Counted from the stretch's first letter, positions 24,221 through 33,151 are shown. The stretch: 42,534 nucleotides of DNA from Pedobacter sp. ASV28 (GCF_016428855.1 NZ_JAELTN010000043.1:1-42534); one strand, 5' to 3'. Program-made: numbers and translations. The notes: generated by a model not told the origin, from the letters alone.

Positions 24221-24263
24221 CAAAAGTAAAACCGCAATGTTAAGTTAATGTTAACTTTGTTAA
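24221..24263 (-). promoter_or_regulatory. Promoter with candidate Pho box upstream of DUF47-pit
   Basis: On the minus strand TTAACA occurs at 24263-24258, 24254-24249 and 24243-24238 (spacings 9 and 11 bp), with a further TTAAC at 24248-24244. Nine bases downstream is TACTTTTG (24228-24221), a perfect match to the Bacteroidota TAnnTTTG -7 element. The repeats therefore cover the -33 region, where an activator would sit, 21 bases before the start codon. Repeats of TT(A/T)ACA at 11-bp spacing are the PhoP recognition pattern known from Bacillus; use by a Bacteroidota PhoB is inferred. Confidence 0.6.
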
Positions 24264-24385
24264 CTATTTTAATATGCGTAAGCTTTAAAAGAAATGATTT
24301 TGTGCACGTTGTAGTTTAAAACAGGCCAAACCATTAATCAATGGTCTATTATTGTGCTGATATTTTTCTTTAAATTTTATAAGGG

Positions 24386-25411
24386 CTAATTGCCTTTCTG
24401 AAGGGTAAAGGCAAAGGTAGTACCGATATTGGGCGTGCTTCTTACCGAAATGGTTTGCTGGTGTGCCTCAAGGATGTGCTTTACAATAGCTAAGCCTAGT
24501 CCAGTACCGCCTTCTTTGCGTGAGCGATGCGAATCAATTCTGTAGAAGCGTTCAAATAACCTGGTCAGGTGTTTTTCCTCTATACCCATACCGTCATCGG
24601 TCACTTCTATTAAAAATTGGTCGTGCAGTTCAAAAACCTTAATGGAGGTGGAACCGTTTTCTTTACCGTACTTAATAGAATTCTGAATAAGATTAATTAA
24701 TACCTGCCTAATTTTTTCTCTGTCGGCACGAACTATGGTAGGGTACGCATACTTTTCTTTGAAGATAAGCTTGGTTTTGTTGGCAAGCGCTTTATCTTCC
24801 AGTATATCTATTACTTCCTTTACCAACGGAACAAAGTCAAAACGTTGGTAGTTAATAGGCATTTCTCCGGTTTCCAACTTTGAAATCGAGTCAAGGTCTG
24901 TAATTAAATAACTCAACCTTTCTATATTATTTTCGGCCTTGTTTAAAAATTTTATGGCCATTTCGGGATCATCGGTAATACAGTCTTTTAGTGTTTCTAT
25001 ATAACCCTGAATGGCAAAAAGAGGCGTTTTAAATTCATGTGATACGTTCGACAAGAATTCTCTTCTAAATTGCTCCTGTTTTTTAAGCAACTCGATTTCC
25101 TTCTTTTTCGCTCCTGCCCATTCCTGTACTTCTTGTTGTACGTCATTAATGGGATCAGAGCTTACATATTCGCCCAATGCTTCTTTTAGGTCTTTTCCAA
25201 GTTTTAAATTGTGGATTTGTTTATAGATGAGCTTTATCTTGCTATAAATATATTTTTCCAATAGATAATAAAAGACCAGAAAACTTGTGCCAAAGGAAAT
25301 GCCGAAAGAAATAAGCATATAATACCAGCTTCCCTGAAAATGGTAGTTCACTAAACTAATAGAGAGACCGACCGCCAAAGCCGTAATTAAAACCAATACA
25401 CTAAATTTCAT
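24386..25411 (-). CDS. PhoR-like sensor histidine kinase
   Basis: The 341-residue protein has two transmembrane helices (about 3-22 and 32-52) with almost no periplasmic loop. A linker follows (about 55-112), then HisKA with FLSNVSHEFKTPLFAIQGYI (His125) and HATPase_c (N box INLIQNSIKYG, G1 DDGMGIEE, G2 GGTGLGLAIVKHI). The short N-terminus without a sensor domain is like phosphate-sensing PhoR kinases, which sense through the Pst-PhoU complex. It lies next to the DUF47-pit operon with a similar TTAAC repeat upstream, which supports a Pho role. No response regulator gene is in the window, so its partner must be elsewhere. Function as PhoR is inferred. Confidence 0.8.
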   Translation of the reverse strand: MKFSVLVLITALAVGLSISLVNYHFQGSWYYMLISFGISFGTSFLVFYYLLEKYIYSKIKLIYKQIHNLKLGKDLKEALGEYVSSDPINDVQQEVQEWAGAKKKEIELLKKQEQFRREFLSNVSHEFKTPLFAIQGYIETLKDCITDDPEMAIKFLNKAENNIERLSYLITDLDSISKLETGEMPINYQRFDFVPLVKEVIDILEDKALANKTKLIFKEKYAYPTIVRADREKIRQVLINLIQNSIKYGKENGSTSIKVFELHDQFLIEVTDDGMGIEEKHLTRLFERFYRIDSHRSRKEGGTGLGLAIVKHILEAHQQTISVRSTPNIGTTFAFTLQKGN

Positions 25412-25432
25412 GTTGCTAAATTACGGCTAATA

Positions 25433-25449
25433 AGTTAAGATAATGTTAA
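25433..25449 (-). promoter_or_regulatory. Candidate Pho box upstream of the PhoR-like kinase
   Basis: Minus strand TTAACA (25449-25444) and TTAACT (25438-25433) are 11 bp apart, as in the site before DUF47-pit. A TAATTTAG sequence (25423-25416), one base from the TAnnTTTG consensus, lies nine bases downstream, the same spacing as in the other site. It is so close to the ATG at 25411 that the transcript would be nearly leaderless, which weakens the promoter reading. Confidence 0.45.
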
Positions 25450-25457
25450 ATACGGTG

Positions 25458-26213
25458 TTATAATTTTTCAGTAAGGTACTTCCAATAGCGTTTGGGTACA
25501 TGTTGGGTATGCAGTTTTGTGTTTTTACGGGCAACAATATTGGTGCTTTTGAAATAATTACGCCATAATTCGGCGTATAAGGATTCTCTCTCGTCTAAAA
25601 GTTGCTTTTCCTGTTTCTTGAGCATACTTACATCAATGCCCATCTCCACCTCTTCCACGCTTTCTAAATTGTAGAAAATGCCATAATTTCTTTTTAGGTC
25701 GTAAATGAGCCACATTTGGTCTGCATAGCGGTTTTTGAAATGGTTGATGAGTAGGGGAAGCACATTATAATCGGGGTCTATACCGCAGTAAAATATTTCA
25801 TCAGCCGTTTTTTGGAATCTAATAAAGGCCTCCATTCTATGTTTTTCTCTTTCTACTTTTCTACTGGTTTGTGCAATGTGCAATACCTGTGCATTGCCGT
25901 AGTTTTTTTCGGCACCAGCTGGATGGCTGAAAATATAGATCGCAAAGCGAAAAATATCATGATAAACTTCATCGATTTCCGATAGATAGGCCGTGTATAA
26001 TCTGCGCATCCAAGTGCTATCCAACTTTTTTGCAAGCCCTTTCCAAACCCTATCAGCCTTTTCCCTTTGGGTGATAATTTGCAGAGCAGGAGTAAAGACA
26101 TCGGGTTGATACCTTTTTACTGTAACTAGGCTTACTTCTCCGGGCTTTCTTTCAAACCATTCAAAAACAGCAGAGAACAATCCTTCTAAACTTCCGTCGA
26201 AAATGTAGATCAT
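25458..26213 (-). CDS. TIGR03915/DUF4130 predicted DNA repair protein
   Basis: The 251-residue protein begins MIYIFDGSLEGLFSAVFEWF, the typical opening of TIGR03915 proteins, which contain a DUF4130 domain. Other conserved parts are RKVEREKHRMEAFIRFQKTA (about 115-134), FYCGIDPDYNVLPLLINHFK and PKRYWKYLTEK at the end. These proteins are almost always encoded beside a radical SAM protein of the TIGR03916 family, as here (66 bases upstream on the same strand), and are predicted to act with it in DNA repair or modification. The reaction is not established. No signal peptide or membrane segment is present. Related DUF4130 domains are also found fused to uracil-DNA glycosylases. Confidence 0.9.
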   Translation of the reverse strand: MIYIFDGSLEGLFSAVFEWFERKPGEVSLVTVKRYQPDVFTPALQIITQREKADRVWKGLAKKLDSTWMRRLYTAYLSEIDEVYHDIFRFAIYIFSHPAGAEKNYGNAQVLHIAQTSRKVEREKHRMEAFIRFQKTADEIFYCGIDPDYNVLPLLINHFKNRYADQMWLIYDLKRNYGIFYNLESVEEVEMGIDVSMLKKQEKQLLDERESLYAELWRNYFKSTNIVARKNTKLHTQHVPKRYWKYLTEKL

Positions 26214-26279
26214 GGTTTGGTGAGCTTTTTTAATGGTCGTAAAGTTCTAAAGTTGTAAGGTTGGGAACTGCAAACTGAT

Positions 26280-27536
26280 TTAAAAAAGCAATAATTGGTT
26301 GTTTGCCGTTTTTAAATATTTACTCTGGCTCTCGGCCAAAATAAACCCTTTAATTTGGTGCGCTTGAAAATCATTGAGCTGATAAGGTGTATCTGCGCAA
26401 GTGATGAAATGCTTGGCCCGGTTATAGGCTATTCCAATTTTTTTAAGCTGATGTATATAGAGCTTGCCAAATTTACGGGCCTGTACAATCTTTTGGGCAG
26501 AACCAATCCCAATGCCGGGAATGCGCAAGATCATCTGGTAATCGGCAGTGTTAGTATCAATAGGGAAGTGGTGCAGGTTCCTCAAGGCCCAGCTCAACTT
26601 CGGATCTATGTCGGTGTCCAAATGGGGATTGGCATCATTTAATAATTCATTTACCTTAAAGCCATAAAAGCGCATGAGCCAATCCGTTTGGTAAAGCCTG
26701 TTTTCTCGTAATAGGGGAGGCTGCGTGCCCAATATTGGCATACGGCTGTCATTGCTAATAGGGATATAGCCGGAGTAATAAACCCGTTTCAGGGAAAAGT
26801 TCTGGTAAAAGGCTGCTGCGGTGTGCATAATTTCCTTATCAGTTTCTGCGGTTGCACCAATCACCATTTGAGTGCTTTGGCCTGCAGGCACAAATTTGGG
26901 AACACTTTTAATAAGTTTCTTTTCTTCGTTAAATTGTATGATCTGGTTTCTTACAAAATTTAAGGGTTTTACTACGTCCTTGTGGCTTTTTTCTGGAGCG
27001 AGTAGTTTTAAGCCTACTTCCGTAGGCATTTCCAGATTGATGCTCATTCGGTCAACATAAAGTCCAGCCTCGGTCATCAATTCATCACTGGCACCAGGAA
27101 TGGTTTTTAAGTGTATGTAACCATTATAGTTTTCCTCGAGCCTGAGCTTTTTTACCACACGAACTAGCCTTTCCATAGTGAAATCGGCATTTTTGAAAAT
27201 ACCTGAGCTTAGAAATAAACCTTCAATATAATTTCTGCGATAGAAGTTCATGGTCAATTCTACCACCTCATCAACGGTAAAGGCTGCACGTTCAATGTCA
27301 TTGCTTCGCCTGGATACGCAATAGGCGCAATCGAAAATGCAATGATTAGTGAGTAGAATCTTTAGTAGGGAAACACACCGGCCATCTTCGGTATAGGTAT
27401 GGCATATGCCTGATTGATGGCCATTTCCAACTCCTTTATTGGTGTTTTTTCTGTCGCTTCCGCTAGAAGAACAGGAAACGTCATATTTGGCAGCATCAGC
27501 CAGTATGTTTAGTTTGTCTCTTAACCGATCAGACAT
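26280..27536 (-). CDS. Radical SAM protein, TIGR03916 DNA repair/modification family
   Basis: The 418-residue protein carries CIFDCAYC, a CxxxCxxC [4Fe-4S] motif at Cys66, Cys70 and Cys73. A radical SAM barrel follows (about 60-300) with GLFLSSGIFKNADFTMERLV and YIHLKTIPGA. A helix-hairpin-helix lies at about 338-372 (MILRIPGIGIGSAQKIVQAR), which points to DNA binding. A Cys-bearing N-terminal segment (CSSSG...GICHTYTEDGRC) is shared by the family and may hold a second cluster. Family members pair with TIGR03915 proteins and are predicted to repair or modify DNA. The ATG at 27536 lies inside the inverted repeat listed next. Homologues are similar in length. Confidence 0.9.
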   Translation of the reverse strand: MSDRLRDKLNILADAAKYDVSCSSSGSDRKNTNKGVGNGHQSGICHTYTEDGRCVSLLKILLTNHCIFDCAYCVSRRSNDIERAAFTVDEVVELTMNFYRRNYIEGLFLSSGIFKNADFTMERLVRVVKKLRLEENYNGYIHLKTIPGASDELMTEAGLYVDRMSINLEMPTEVGLKLLAPEKSHKDVVKPLNFVRNQIIQFNEEKKLIKSVPKFVPAGQSTQMVIGATAETDKEIMHTAAAFYQNFSLKRVYYSGYIPISNDSRMPILGTQPPLLRENRLYQTDWLMRFYGFKVNELLNDANPHLDTDIDPKLSWALRNLHHFPIDTNTADYQMILRIPGIGIGSAQKIVQARKFGKLYIHQLKKIGIAYNRAKHFITCADTPYQLNDFQAHQIKGFILAESQSKYLKTANNQLLLF

Positions 27537-27579
27537 ATTTAGCTATTTTACTAACAAATGTAGTAAAATAGCTAAATAT
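27535..27579 (-). promoter_or_regulatory. Perfect 19-bp inverted repeat over the radical SAM gene promoter
   Basis: Arms at 27535-27553 and 27561-27579 are exact reverse complements with a 7-base loop. On the minus strand the loop region reads TACATTTG (27562-27555), a perfect TAnnTTTG -7 element, and the start codon is 18 bases further on. Transcription from this element would begin inside the downstream arm, so the RNA could not form the full hairpin. A DNA operator for a repressor that covers the promoter fits better than an RNA structure. There is no T-run. Confidence 0.7.
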
Positions 27580-27669
27580 TTTAGTTTTTATTTTTTGGTC
27601 AGTTAGAAACTCGTTTAACGTTCAATGAATAAAAATACCTAAACAGTTGGAGGTACCCATAGTTGAGTG

Positions 27670-27701
27670 GTTAAGGTTTGGCAAGCTCACCAAACCCTAA
27701 C
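27670..27701 (-). other. Hairpin downstream of the T9SS-sorted protein gene
   Basis: GTTAAGGTTTGG (27670-27681) pairs with CCAAACCCTAAC (27690-27701) with one mismatch and an 8-base loop. It lies 75 bases after the minus-strand stop at 27777. No T-run follows on the minus strand, so it may be a factor-dependent or processing site or a repeat. The gap 27580-27776 holds nothing else I recognise. Confidence 0.45.
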
Positions 27702-27776
27702 TGCCAAAATTTTTTCCATTTCAAATAGCGGCTAAGTTACTTTAAATGGAATATGCTGCCGAAATTTTTAGGGTAG

Positions 27777-29357
27777 CTACTTTTTTATAAAGGTTTGGTT
27801 GGATGAGTCGATATTCAATATATAGGTGCCGCTCTTAAGCGGGGCTAAATCAATATTTACATAAGTAGCATAAGGGGCAATAGTTCCTGTTTTTACAGGC
27901 TTTCCATCAAGGGTATAGACTATAAATGCCCTTTTTTTCTCAGATGTAGCCAAATTTATCGAAATATGGTCTTGGGCTGGATTAGGATATAAATTTACAA
28001 TGGCTGAGGCTTTAATTGTTACGACATCGCTTAATGCAATGGTACCATCGTTGTCGATAATTTTTAGCCTATAATAATAGGTGGCAGGTAGTAGGGCAAG
28101 GTCTTCTGATTGATAGTTGTGTACACCACCTGTATTTTTGGGCTGTATGGTCTTAATGGGACTGAAGTTTTTGCCGTCAACACTTCTTTCTAGAACAAAG
28201 CTATTAACGTTAACTTCGTTACTGGTCTGCCAGTTAAACTTTGCCGCATTAAAAGAGGATTTACCTGCAAAAGATATCAGATTTAAGGGTAAAGCGCTAT
28301 CATATGGAGAAAATGCAACACTTCTGAAAACGTAGTTTGCGCCTGCACTGGCCAAAGTTGTTTTGGTGGTTAATGCGGTATTAAATGTAGTGCGTGTATT
28401 TTCGTCCAGTATGGATACGATATCGTTGTTTGCGCCAGCATTGCTTACGGTAAACAATTCAACATATCCTTGACTGTTTTTTCTGGCTGTTAATCCATAG
28501 AAAGGAACGGTGCTTGTCAATTTGCCTATATATTCCCAAGTGGAAGTGGCCGTATTATATGCCATTTTAACAATTCCTGGAGAAGCTACTGTTTGATCTA
28601 CTATATAAAGGACATCATTTCCGTCAATGGCATTGCTTATGGCATTGTCCATATCGAGCATGGCAAATCCGTAACCACTTTGTACGGTACTATTGGAAGT
28701 ACCAGCTAACGCTGTACCATTATTGGTGGTGGCATCTGTTTGTGGAGTGCCAAAACTTAATATGGTTGCTGGATTGGTACCGCTTAAAGTATACAATTGA
28801 TTTCCTATAACACTGATGTATCTTGAGCCAGTTGTGGTAAACCGTGATGTGCCTGTAGCTCCCCATGCCACATAGGCGGTGCCTTGATTGGTGGTAAACC
28901 ATAAAGCACTCCCATTAGCGCTTGTGGTAGCGCGGATAAAGCCGCTAAAGAAATTGCCGTTTATCGTAAATAAATCTACATTTCCCAACACGTTGACCCT
29001 TGCAAAACTTTTATTGTCAGGACCGGTGTCATTATCAAAAAGTGCAACATCGGCACCGCCAATTACAATATATCTGCCATCTGATGAGAGTGATATGCCA
29101 CCCTCGTTTGAACCAGCGGCAGGATTGCCATTGATTAAAAGACGTTGGCCTGTTGTGGTAGAAGGAATATCTACTGTTTTTGTAACGGCCTTTGTAACGG
29201 GGTTGATTTCCACGATAGAGACCGGGAGGGCGCCAGAAGCAAGGGAATTAACGCCATTCCCAAGCCTTGATACCACAATGTTTCCTTTGGTAAAATTTTG
29301 GGCAAGTAGCTGTTGAGCCGCCAAAACAATGATCAGTAGGGTAAAAATTCTTTTCAT
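27777..29357 (-). CDS. T9SS type A sorted exported protein
   Basis: The 526-residue protein has a signal peptide (about 1-19, ending LLAQ), then a large beta-rich part (about 20-350) with NFTKGNIVVSRLGNGVNSLA and GGISLSSDGRYIVIGG, likely a beta-propeller. The LPLNLISFAGKSSFNAAKFN module (about 355-435) carries SNEVNVNSFVLERSVDG, and the T9SS sorting domain begins with VNLYPNPAQDHISI and ends with FIKK. It should be secreted or anchored on the surface by the type IX system. No catalytic site is visible. It follows GH128 by 69 bases on the same strand and may be read through from the polysaccharide locus or have its own promoter. Confidence 0.85.
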   Translation of the reverse strand: MKRIFTLLIIVLAAQQLLAQNFTKGNIVVSRLGNGVNSLASGALPVSIVEINPVTKAVTKTVDIPSTTTGQRLLINGNPAAGSNEGGISLSSDGRYIVIGGADVALFDNDTGPDNKSFARVNVLGNVDLFTINGNFFSGFIRATTSANGSALWFTTNQGTAYVAWGATGTSRFTTTGSRYISVIGNQLYTLSGTNPATILSFGTPQTDATTNNGTALAGTSNSTVQSGYGFAMLDMDNAISNAIDGNDVLYIVDQTVASPGIVKMAYNTATSTWEYIGKLTSTVPFYGLTARKNSQGYVELFTVSNAGANNDIVSILDENTRTTFNTALTTKTTLASAGANYVFRSVAFSPYDSALPLNLISFAGKSSFNAAKFNWQTSNEVNVNSFVLERSVDGKNFSPIKTIQPKNTGGVHNYQSEDLALLPATYYYRLKIIDNDGTIALSDVVTIKASAIVNLYPNPAQDHISINLATSEKKRAFIVYTLDGKPVKTGTIAPYATYVNIDLAPLKSGTYILNIDSSNQTFIKK

Positions 29358-29426
29358 AATAATTTTTTTATTAGCGTTAATAAAGGATGGATAAAAGTGC
29401 TCTGGTATTTTAAACCTTTAAGTATT

Positions 29427-30299
29427 TTATCTTTTTATTTCTGTATTGGGTTTATAGTCTGCATACCATTGGCCCAGTTTGGTCAGGTTGCCATTGGCGT
29501 CTATTAAAGCAGACGGCCAAAGGCGGGCACTGGTGGGCGAGCCTGAAAACCACGAATAGCGCTGTACAAAACTCAAAGCTTCCAACTTTGGTAATAGCCG
29601 CTGCATAAATGCAAGTACCATTTCGGGGGTATAAGGGTTTTCTGCCATGGTGGTTGCCCTATCATGTACGGTAGCAAATTCAGTGATCCAAATGGGTTTG
29701 TGGTATTTGTCGTATAAATCTTGAAGTATTTTTACGAAGTGATTTTCATCTGTACCTACATACATGTGTACACAGATGAAATCTACCCGTTTTCCTTGGG
29801 CAATGGCCTGATCCATAAAATCATAGATCCATTGATTTGTTGGCCAAGAGGCAGCGGGGCTACCTAAAGGTAGCCCAATGCTTTCTAGTTGTGGCCATAG
29901 GTTTAAGGCTTCCTGAACACTCATATTGGCTTGGTCGGCCAGGTCGGGTTCATTAAATCCCAATATATATTTCACCCTGCCTTGTGTTTTTAAAGTTTTT
30001 ATTTGGGCTATATTGGCATCTGTAACCGACGATTTGCTCCAGAACATGGGCACAAACTCTGCATTTTGTGGAGCCAGCTCAAAAGGAATGGTCAGGCCCC
30101 AGGTATAAAACCAATGGCTTTGCAGATTAATGGTATTGCCCCACCATGTGCCATTTTTTGTGTTGGTGCTGAAATCGGCACCTTTTTTCCCCTTTACTTC
30201 GTATTGAAGTACTGTAGACTTTTTGGGAATATACTCGTTACTCTTGGCACAGCCGAAGAATACCGTACCTGCCAATAATAATATCTTGATTGTTTTCAT
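29427..30299 (-). CDS. GH128-like endo-beta-1,3-glucanase lipoprotein
   Basis: I place the start at ATG 30299 (290 residues), since MKTIKILLLAGTVFFGC is a complete lipoprotein signal with Cys17; ATG 30317 is also possible. The catalytic domain (about 45-285) has KYILGFNEPDLADQANMSVQ with Glu117 as likely acid/base and HKPIWITEFATVH with Glu207 as likely nucleophile. WPTNQWIYDFMDQAIAQGKR and FICVHMY also fit the GH128 (Asl1-like) family. Known GH128 enzymes cleave beta-1,3-glucans. The lipobox followed by K/S-rich residues suggests surface or periplasmic anchoring. It is the last gene of the tightly packed SusC/D operon and its substrate link is inferred. Confidence 0.85.
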   Translation of the reverse strand: MKTIKILLLAGTVFFGCAKSNEYIPKKSTVLQYEVKGKKGADFSTNTKNGTWWGNTINLQSHWFYTWGLTIPFELAPQNAEFVPMFWSKSSVTDANIAQIKTLKTQGRVKYILGFNEPDLADQANMSVQEALNLWPQLESIGLPLGSPAASWPTNQWIYDFMDQAIAQGKRVDFICVHMYVGTDENHFVKILQDLYDKYHKPIWITEFATVHDRATTMAENPYTPEMVLAFMQRLLPKLEALSFVQRYSWFSGSPTSARLWPSALIDANGNLTKLGQWYADYKPNTEIKR

Positions 30300-30319
30300 C
30301 TGTCTAATTTTTATCATGA

Positions 30320-33133
30320 TTAATAGGTGCCATTATATCCTACGTTTCTTAGGGTAGGATAGCCATCAGTTCCTATTTTCCAAATGGTAAAGCTGAATCC
30401 TAAAGTGGTTTCGAAAAATGCCTGGTTGGTTGATGGTGCCGTAGCTCCGTCTAAGCCTGTTGCATCTTCAACAAAAGGTACATCCCTAACAGGAATTACA
30501 ATGCCCGGGCCTACATAATTCTTTTTGTTGGCACCTGTTCCATTGGCTGCTGTACCCGAAATACGGAAGACATTATTGGCATTAGGCAAGGTGTTAGAAC
30601 CTTCCAAAGAAGTATTGACCACAAAGCTATTGGCAGTGTAGCCATTGTTCTGATAGGTACTTGAAATACCCGCAACTGGTAGGGCGGCAGTAGATATGGT
30701 CGCTCTAAATGTGGCATTTTTGACCACACAGTTTTCTAACTTTACTTTATTTGTACCTGCAATACCGCCAATGTTTCCGGTAGCTGGTGTTCCCGTGGCC
30801 CTAATGGTAGCTGTGGTCTGGTTAGCGCCAGCTCCTTCAACCGCACAATTGGTAATGGTAGAGCCTACTCCGGCAATACCGCCAACAGAGAAACCGCAAG
30901 CGATGGTTCCATCGAAAAGACATTGGTCAATTGGTACGATGCCTGCATTTTGGTCTGCCCCAAAAATACCACCAACTCCATTAACATTGGCCATTACGCC
31001 TGCTGTGGCCGAAATATTTACCGACGATTTGCAGTTTTTCACCATGCCACCGCCAATAGCTGTTCCTTCGGCACGGGCCAATATACCGGCAATACGGTTT
31101 TTGGAACCATTTATTTCTATGCCTCCTGTTACGGTTGAAAATGATATTTCGGCCAGGCCAGATGCCGGCGTGGTAAGTCTGCCGACTAAACCACCTACCA
31201 TTCCACAGGAAGCCTTGATGTTAAGGTTGGTATAAATCTGGGTTACTTTTGCCGTGCCCGACATTTCGCCCACTATGCCGCCCAATATATCACCGGTATT
31301 GGTAGAATTAATGTCGCCGGTAATTTTGATGTTTTGTAGTGTACCGCTTGTCAATCTACCTGCCAACGTACCAAAAGCCTGTGTGGCGGTACAGTTTACA
31401 TTTAAAAATTGGATATTTTTGATAAGGCCTGTTACGGTTGAAAATAAACCTTCGTTTGCAGTGGTACTATTTATGGTCAGGCCACTAATTTTATGATCGG
31501 CACCTTCGAGCGTTCCCGAAAAATTGGCTATCGGTTTCCAAAGTTTCGTTAAGGTGAAATCGGCTATTACTTTATAATTTTTGTCGCTTGCTTGTGCTAT
31601 GGCAATCAGGCCGTCTTCAGTTGAGATGAGGTATGGATTTCCTATTGATCCATCTCCTCCGTCAAATGCAGAGCCTTCTTGTTTGGCATATACCTTGATG
31701 GTTTTGCCTAGGGATACATTTCCCTTTTTTAGGTTTAATACCACATCTCCAGAAATAAACCCAGCCGCAGGCGTGAATGTTACCTTTTGCTGACCAGCGA
31801 CAGGTACTGCAGTTAAATTACTTGGGCTAGACTTTACTTCTATAGTACCATCGGCAGGATTGAAACTAAAATTACTTGTGGTTACAGCGGTAACACCATA
31901 AATGCTTATTGGAAAAGTGGTAGGTGTGCTTAGCAGCACATTGCCATTTTGTGCTGCACCCGAATTGGTGTTGGCCGCAAAATTCGCTACGTAATTATCT
32001 CCAGATATCGCAACGGCAGTTACGTCGCTATTCGTCACGGTTCCAAAATTGTTTGCTGTAATTCCGGCAACATATTGCTTGCCTATCAACGTTCCAGATG
32101 CCTTTATGTTATCAATTGCCCCCTTATTGGTTACTGCAATTAGCGCAACATTATTCTGCGCCGTAAAAGTAACATTGGCCAATTCCAGATTTTTTACCGT
32201 TGCAGTAGTACCCAATTCATTAAATAACGCTTTATTATCTGATGTTGGGCTATTAATGACGACGCTGGTAATCTTTTTGCCATTGCCATCCAATGTGCCT
32301 GAGAATATGCCCGCAATGGTGGTAAATGTACTGCCAGAGATATCATTAGCCAGTTTGTAATGGCTGGTTAAGCCATAACGTATTTTACTAAGCCTTGCAA
32401 AATCACTTATTTCGTAAGGTTTGGCAGCGGTTCCATCTCCGTTGGAGAAAGCTGTTACCTTTATGGTTTTGACCATTTCTGGAACCTGTAAAAACTTGGC
32501 TTTAACTGTAATTTCTCCTGCAATAAACTCCTCTGATGCCACCAGCTTTAATAATCTCCTATCGGCATCTATGTTTTCGATACTTGCCGTTAACCCAGTG
32601 GGAACGGTAATTTCAAAAGCGGTAGATCTGGGATACACCTTAAATTCTCTTGAGATTTCTCCTATGGCATTGAAAAGAGGATCTTCAGATAGATCTATAG
32701 AAATACTGGATACATTTGGTTGATCTACATAAAACTTTGTGCTACAGATGTGGCTCTGGCCGTCTATGTTTACTTTTAATATGAGGTTAAATGTTCCTTC
32801 GTATTTGGGTGTTCCTTTTACAGGTATATCTACCGATGTACCGCTCAATTTAATTCTGGTCTCATCAATATAAATGCCATTAACTTCTGCCGCGCTGATT
32901 ATCGCTTCGCTATTTTTTGGTGGATTGACAAACACCATATTAAATTTATTAGCTTCGCTAAGGGGCATATTTTCTACTACGTTCCCTGTAAGTTTGGACT
33001 TTTCATTGTAAATCTGGAACCTGTCATCCGATACAGAATAGTATCTGTCATTGTCCTTTTTACAACTTCCTATCAATAGCAGCAGTAAGCAGGCCAGTGT
33101 AGGAAAATTTCTTATAAAAGATCTACTTTTCAT
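30320..33133 (-). CDS. Large GLUG-like repeat surface lipoprotein of the PUL
   Basis: The 937-residue lipoprotein (lipobox LLLIGSC, Cys24, followed by KKDNDR) has beta-sandwich-like domains at about 30-225. Two modules then open with GDGTAAKPYEISDFARLSKI (about 230) and GDGSIGNPYLISTEDGLIAI (about 490), each followed by GTLDGNGKKI or GTLEGADHKI. GLUG-like repeats come next, GIVGEMSGTAKV, GLVGRLTTPASG, GILARAEGTA and GIAGTNKVKLENCVV, probably forming a beta-helix. The C-terminus IWKIGTDGYPTLRNVG is typical. It is likely a surface glycan-binding protein (SGBP) because it follows SusD and the PKD lipoprotein in the operon. It has no catalytic motif, and binding is inferred. Confidence 0.75.
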   Translation of the reverse strand: MKSRSFIRNFPTLACLLLLLIGSCKKDNDRYYSVSDDRFQIYNEKSKLTGNVVENMPLSEANKFNMVFVNPPKNSEAIISAAEVNGIYIDETRIKLSGTSVDIPVKGTPKYEGTFNLILKVNIDGQSHICSTKFYVDQPNVSSISIDLSEDPLFNAIGEISREFKVYPRSTAFEITVPTGLTASIENIDADRRLLKLVASEEFIAGEITVKAKFLQVPEMVKTIKVTAFSNGDGTAAKPYEISDFARLSKIRYGLTSHYKLANDISGSTFTTIAGIFSGTLDGNGKKITSVVINSPTSDNKALFNELGTTATVKNLELANVTFTAQNNVALIAVTNKGAIDNIKASGTLIGKQYVAGITANNFGTVTNSDVTAVAISGDNYVANFAANTNSGAAQNGNVLLSTPTTFPISIYGVTAVTTSNFSFNPADGTIEVKSSPSNLTAVPVAGQQKVTFTPAAGFISGDVVLNLKKGNVSLGKTIKVYAKQEGSAFDGGDGSIGNPYLISTEDGLIAIAQASDKNYKVIADFTLTKLWKPIANFSGTLEGADHKISGLTINSTTANEGLFSTVTGLIKNIQFLNVNCTATQAFGTLAGRLTSGTLQNIKITGDINSTNTGDILGGIVGEMSGTAKVTQIYTNLNIKASCGMVGGLVGRLTTPASGLAEISFSTVTGGIEINGSKNRIAGILARAEGTAIGGGMVKNCKSSVNISATAGVMANVNGVGGIFGADQNAGIVPIDQCLFDGTIACGFSVGGIAGVGSTITNCAVEGAGANQTTATIRATGTPATGNIGGIAGTNKVKLENCVVKNATFRATISTAALPVAGISSTYQNNGYTANSFVVNTSLEGSNTLPNANNVFRISGTAANGTGANKKNYVGPGIVIPVRDVPFVEDATGLDGATAPSTNQAFFETTLGFSFTIWKIGTDGYPTLRNVGYNGTY

Positions 33134-33151
33134 AAAGTTGTTATTTATTGG

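Noticed and set aside
24330..24345. ACCATT-AATC-AATGGT hairpin after the PhoR-like kinase
   Set aside because: Only a 6-bp stem and no adequate T-run on the minus strand; could be chance.
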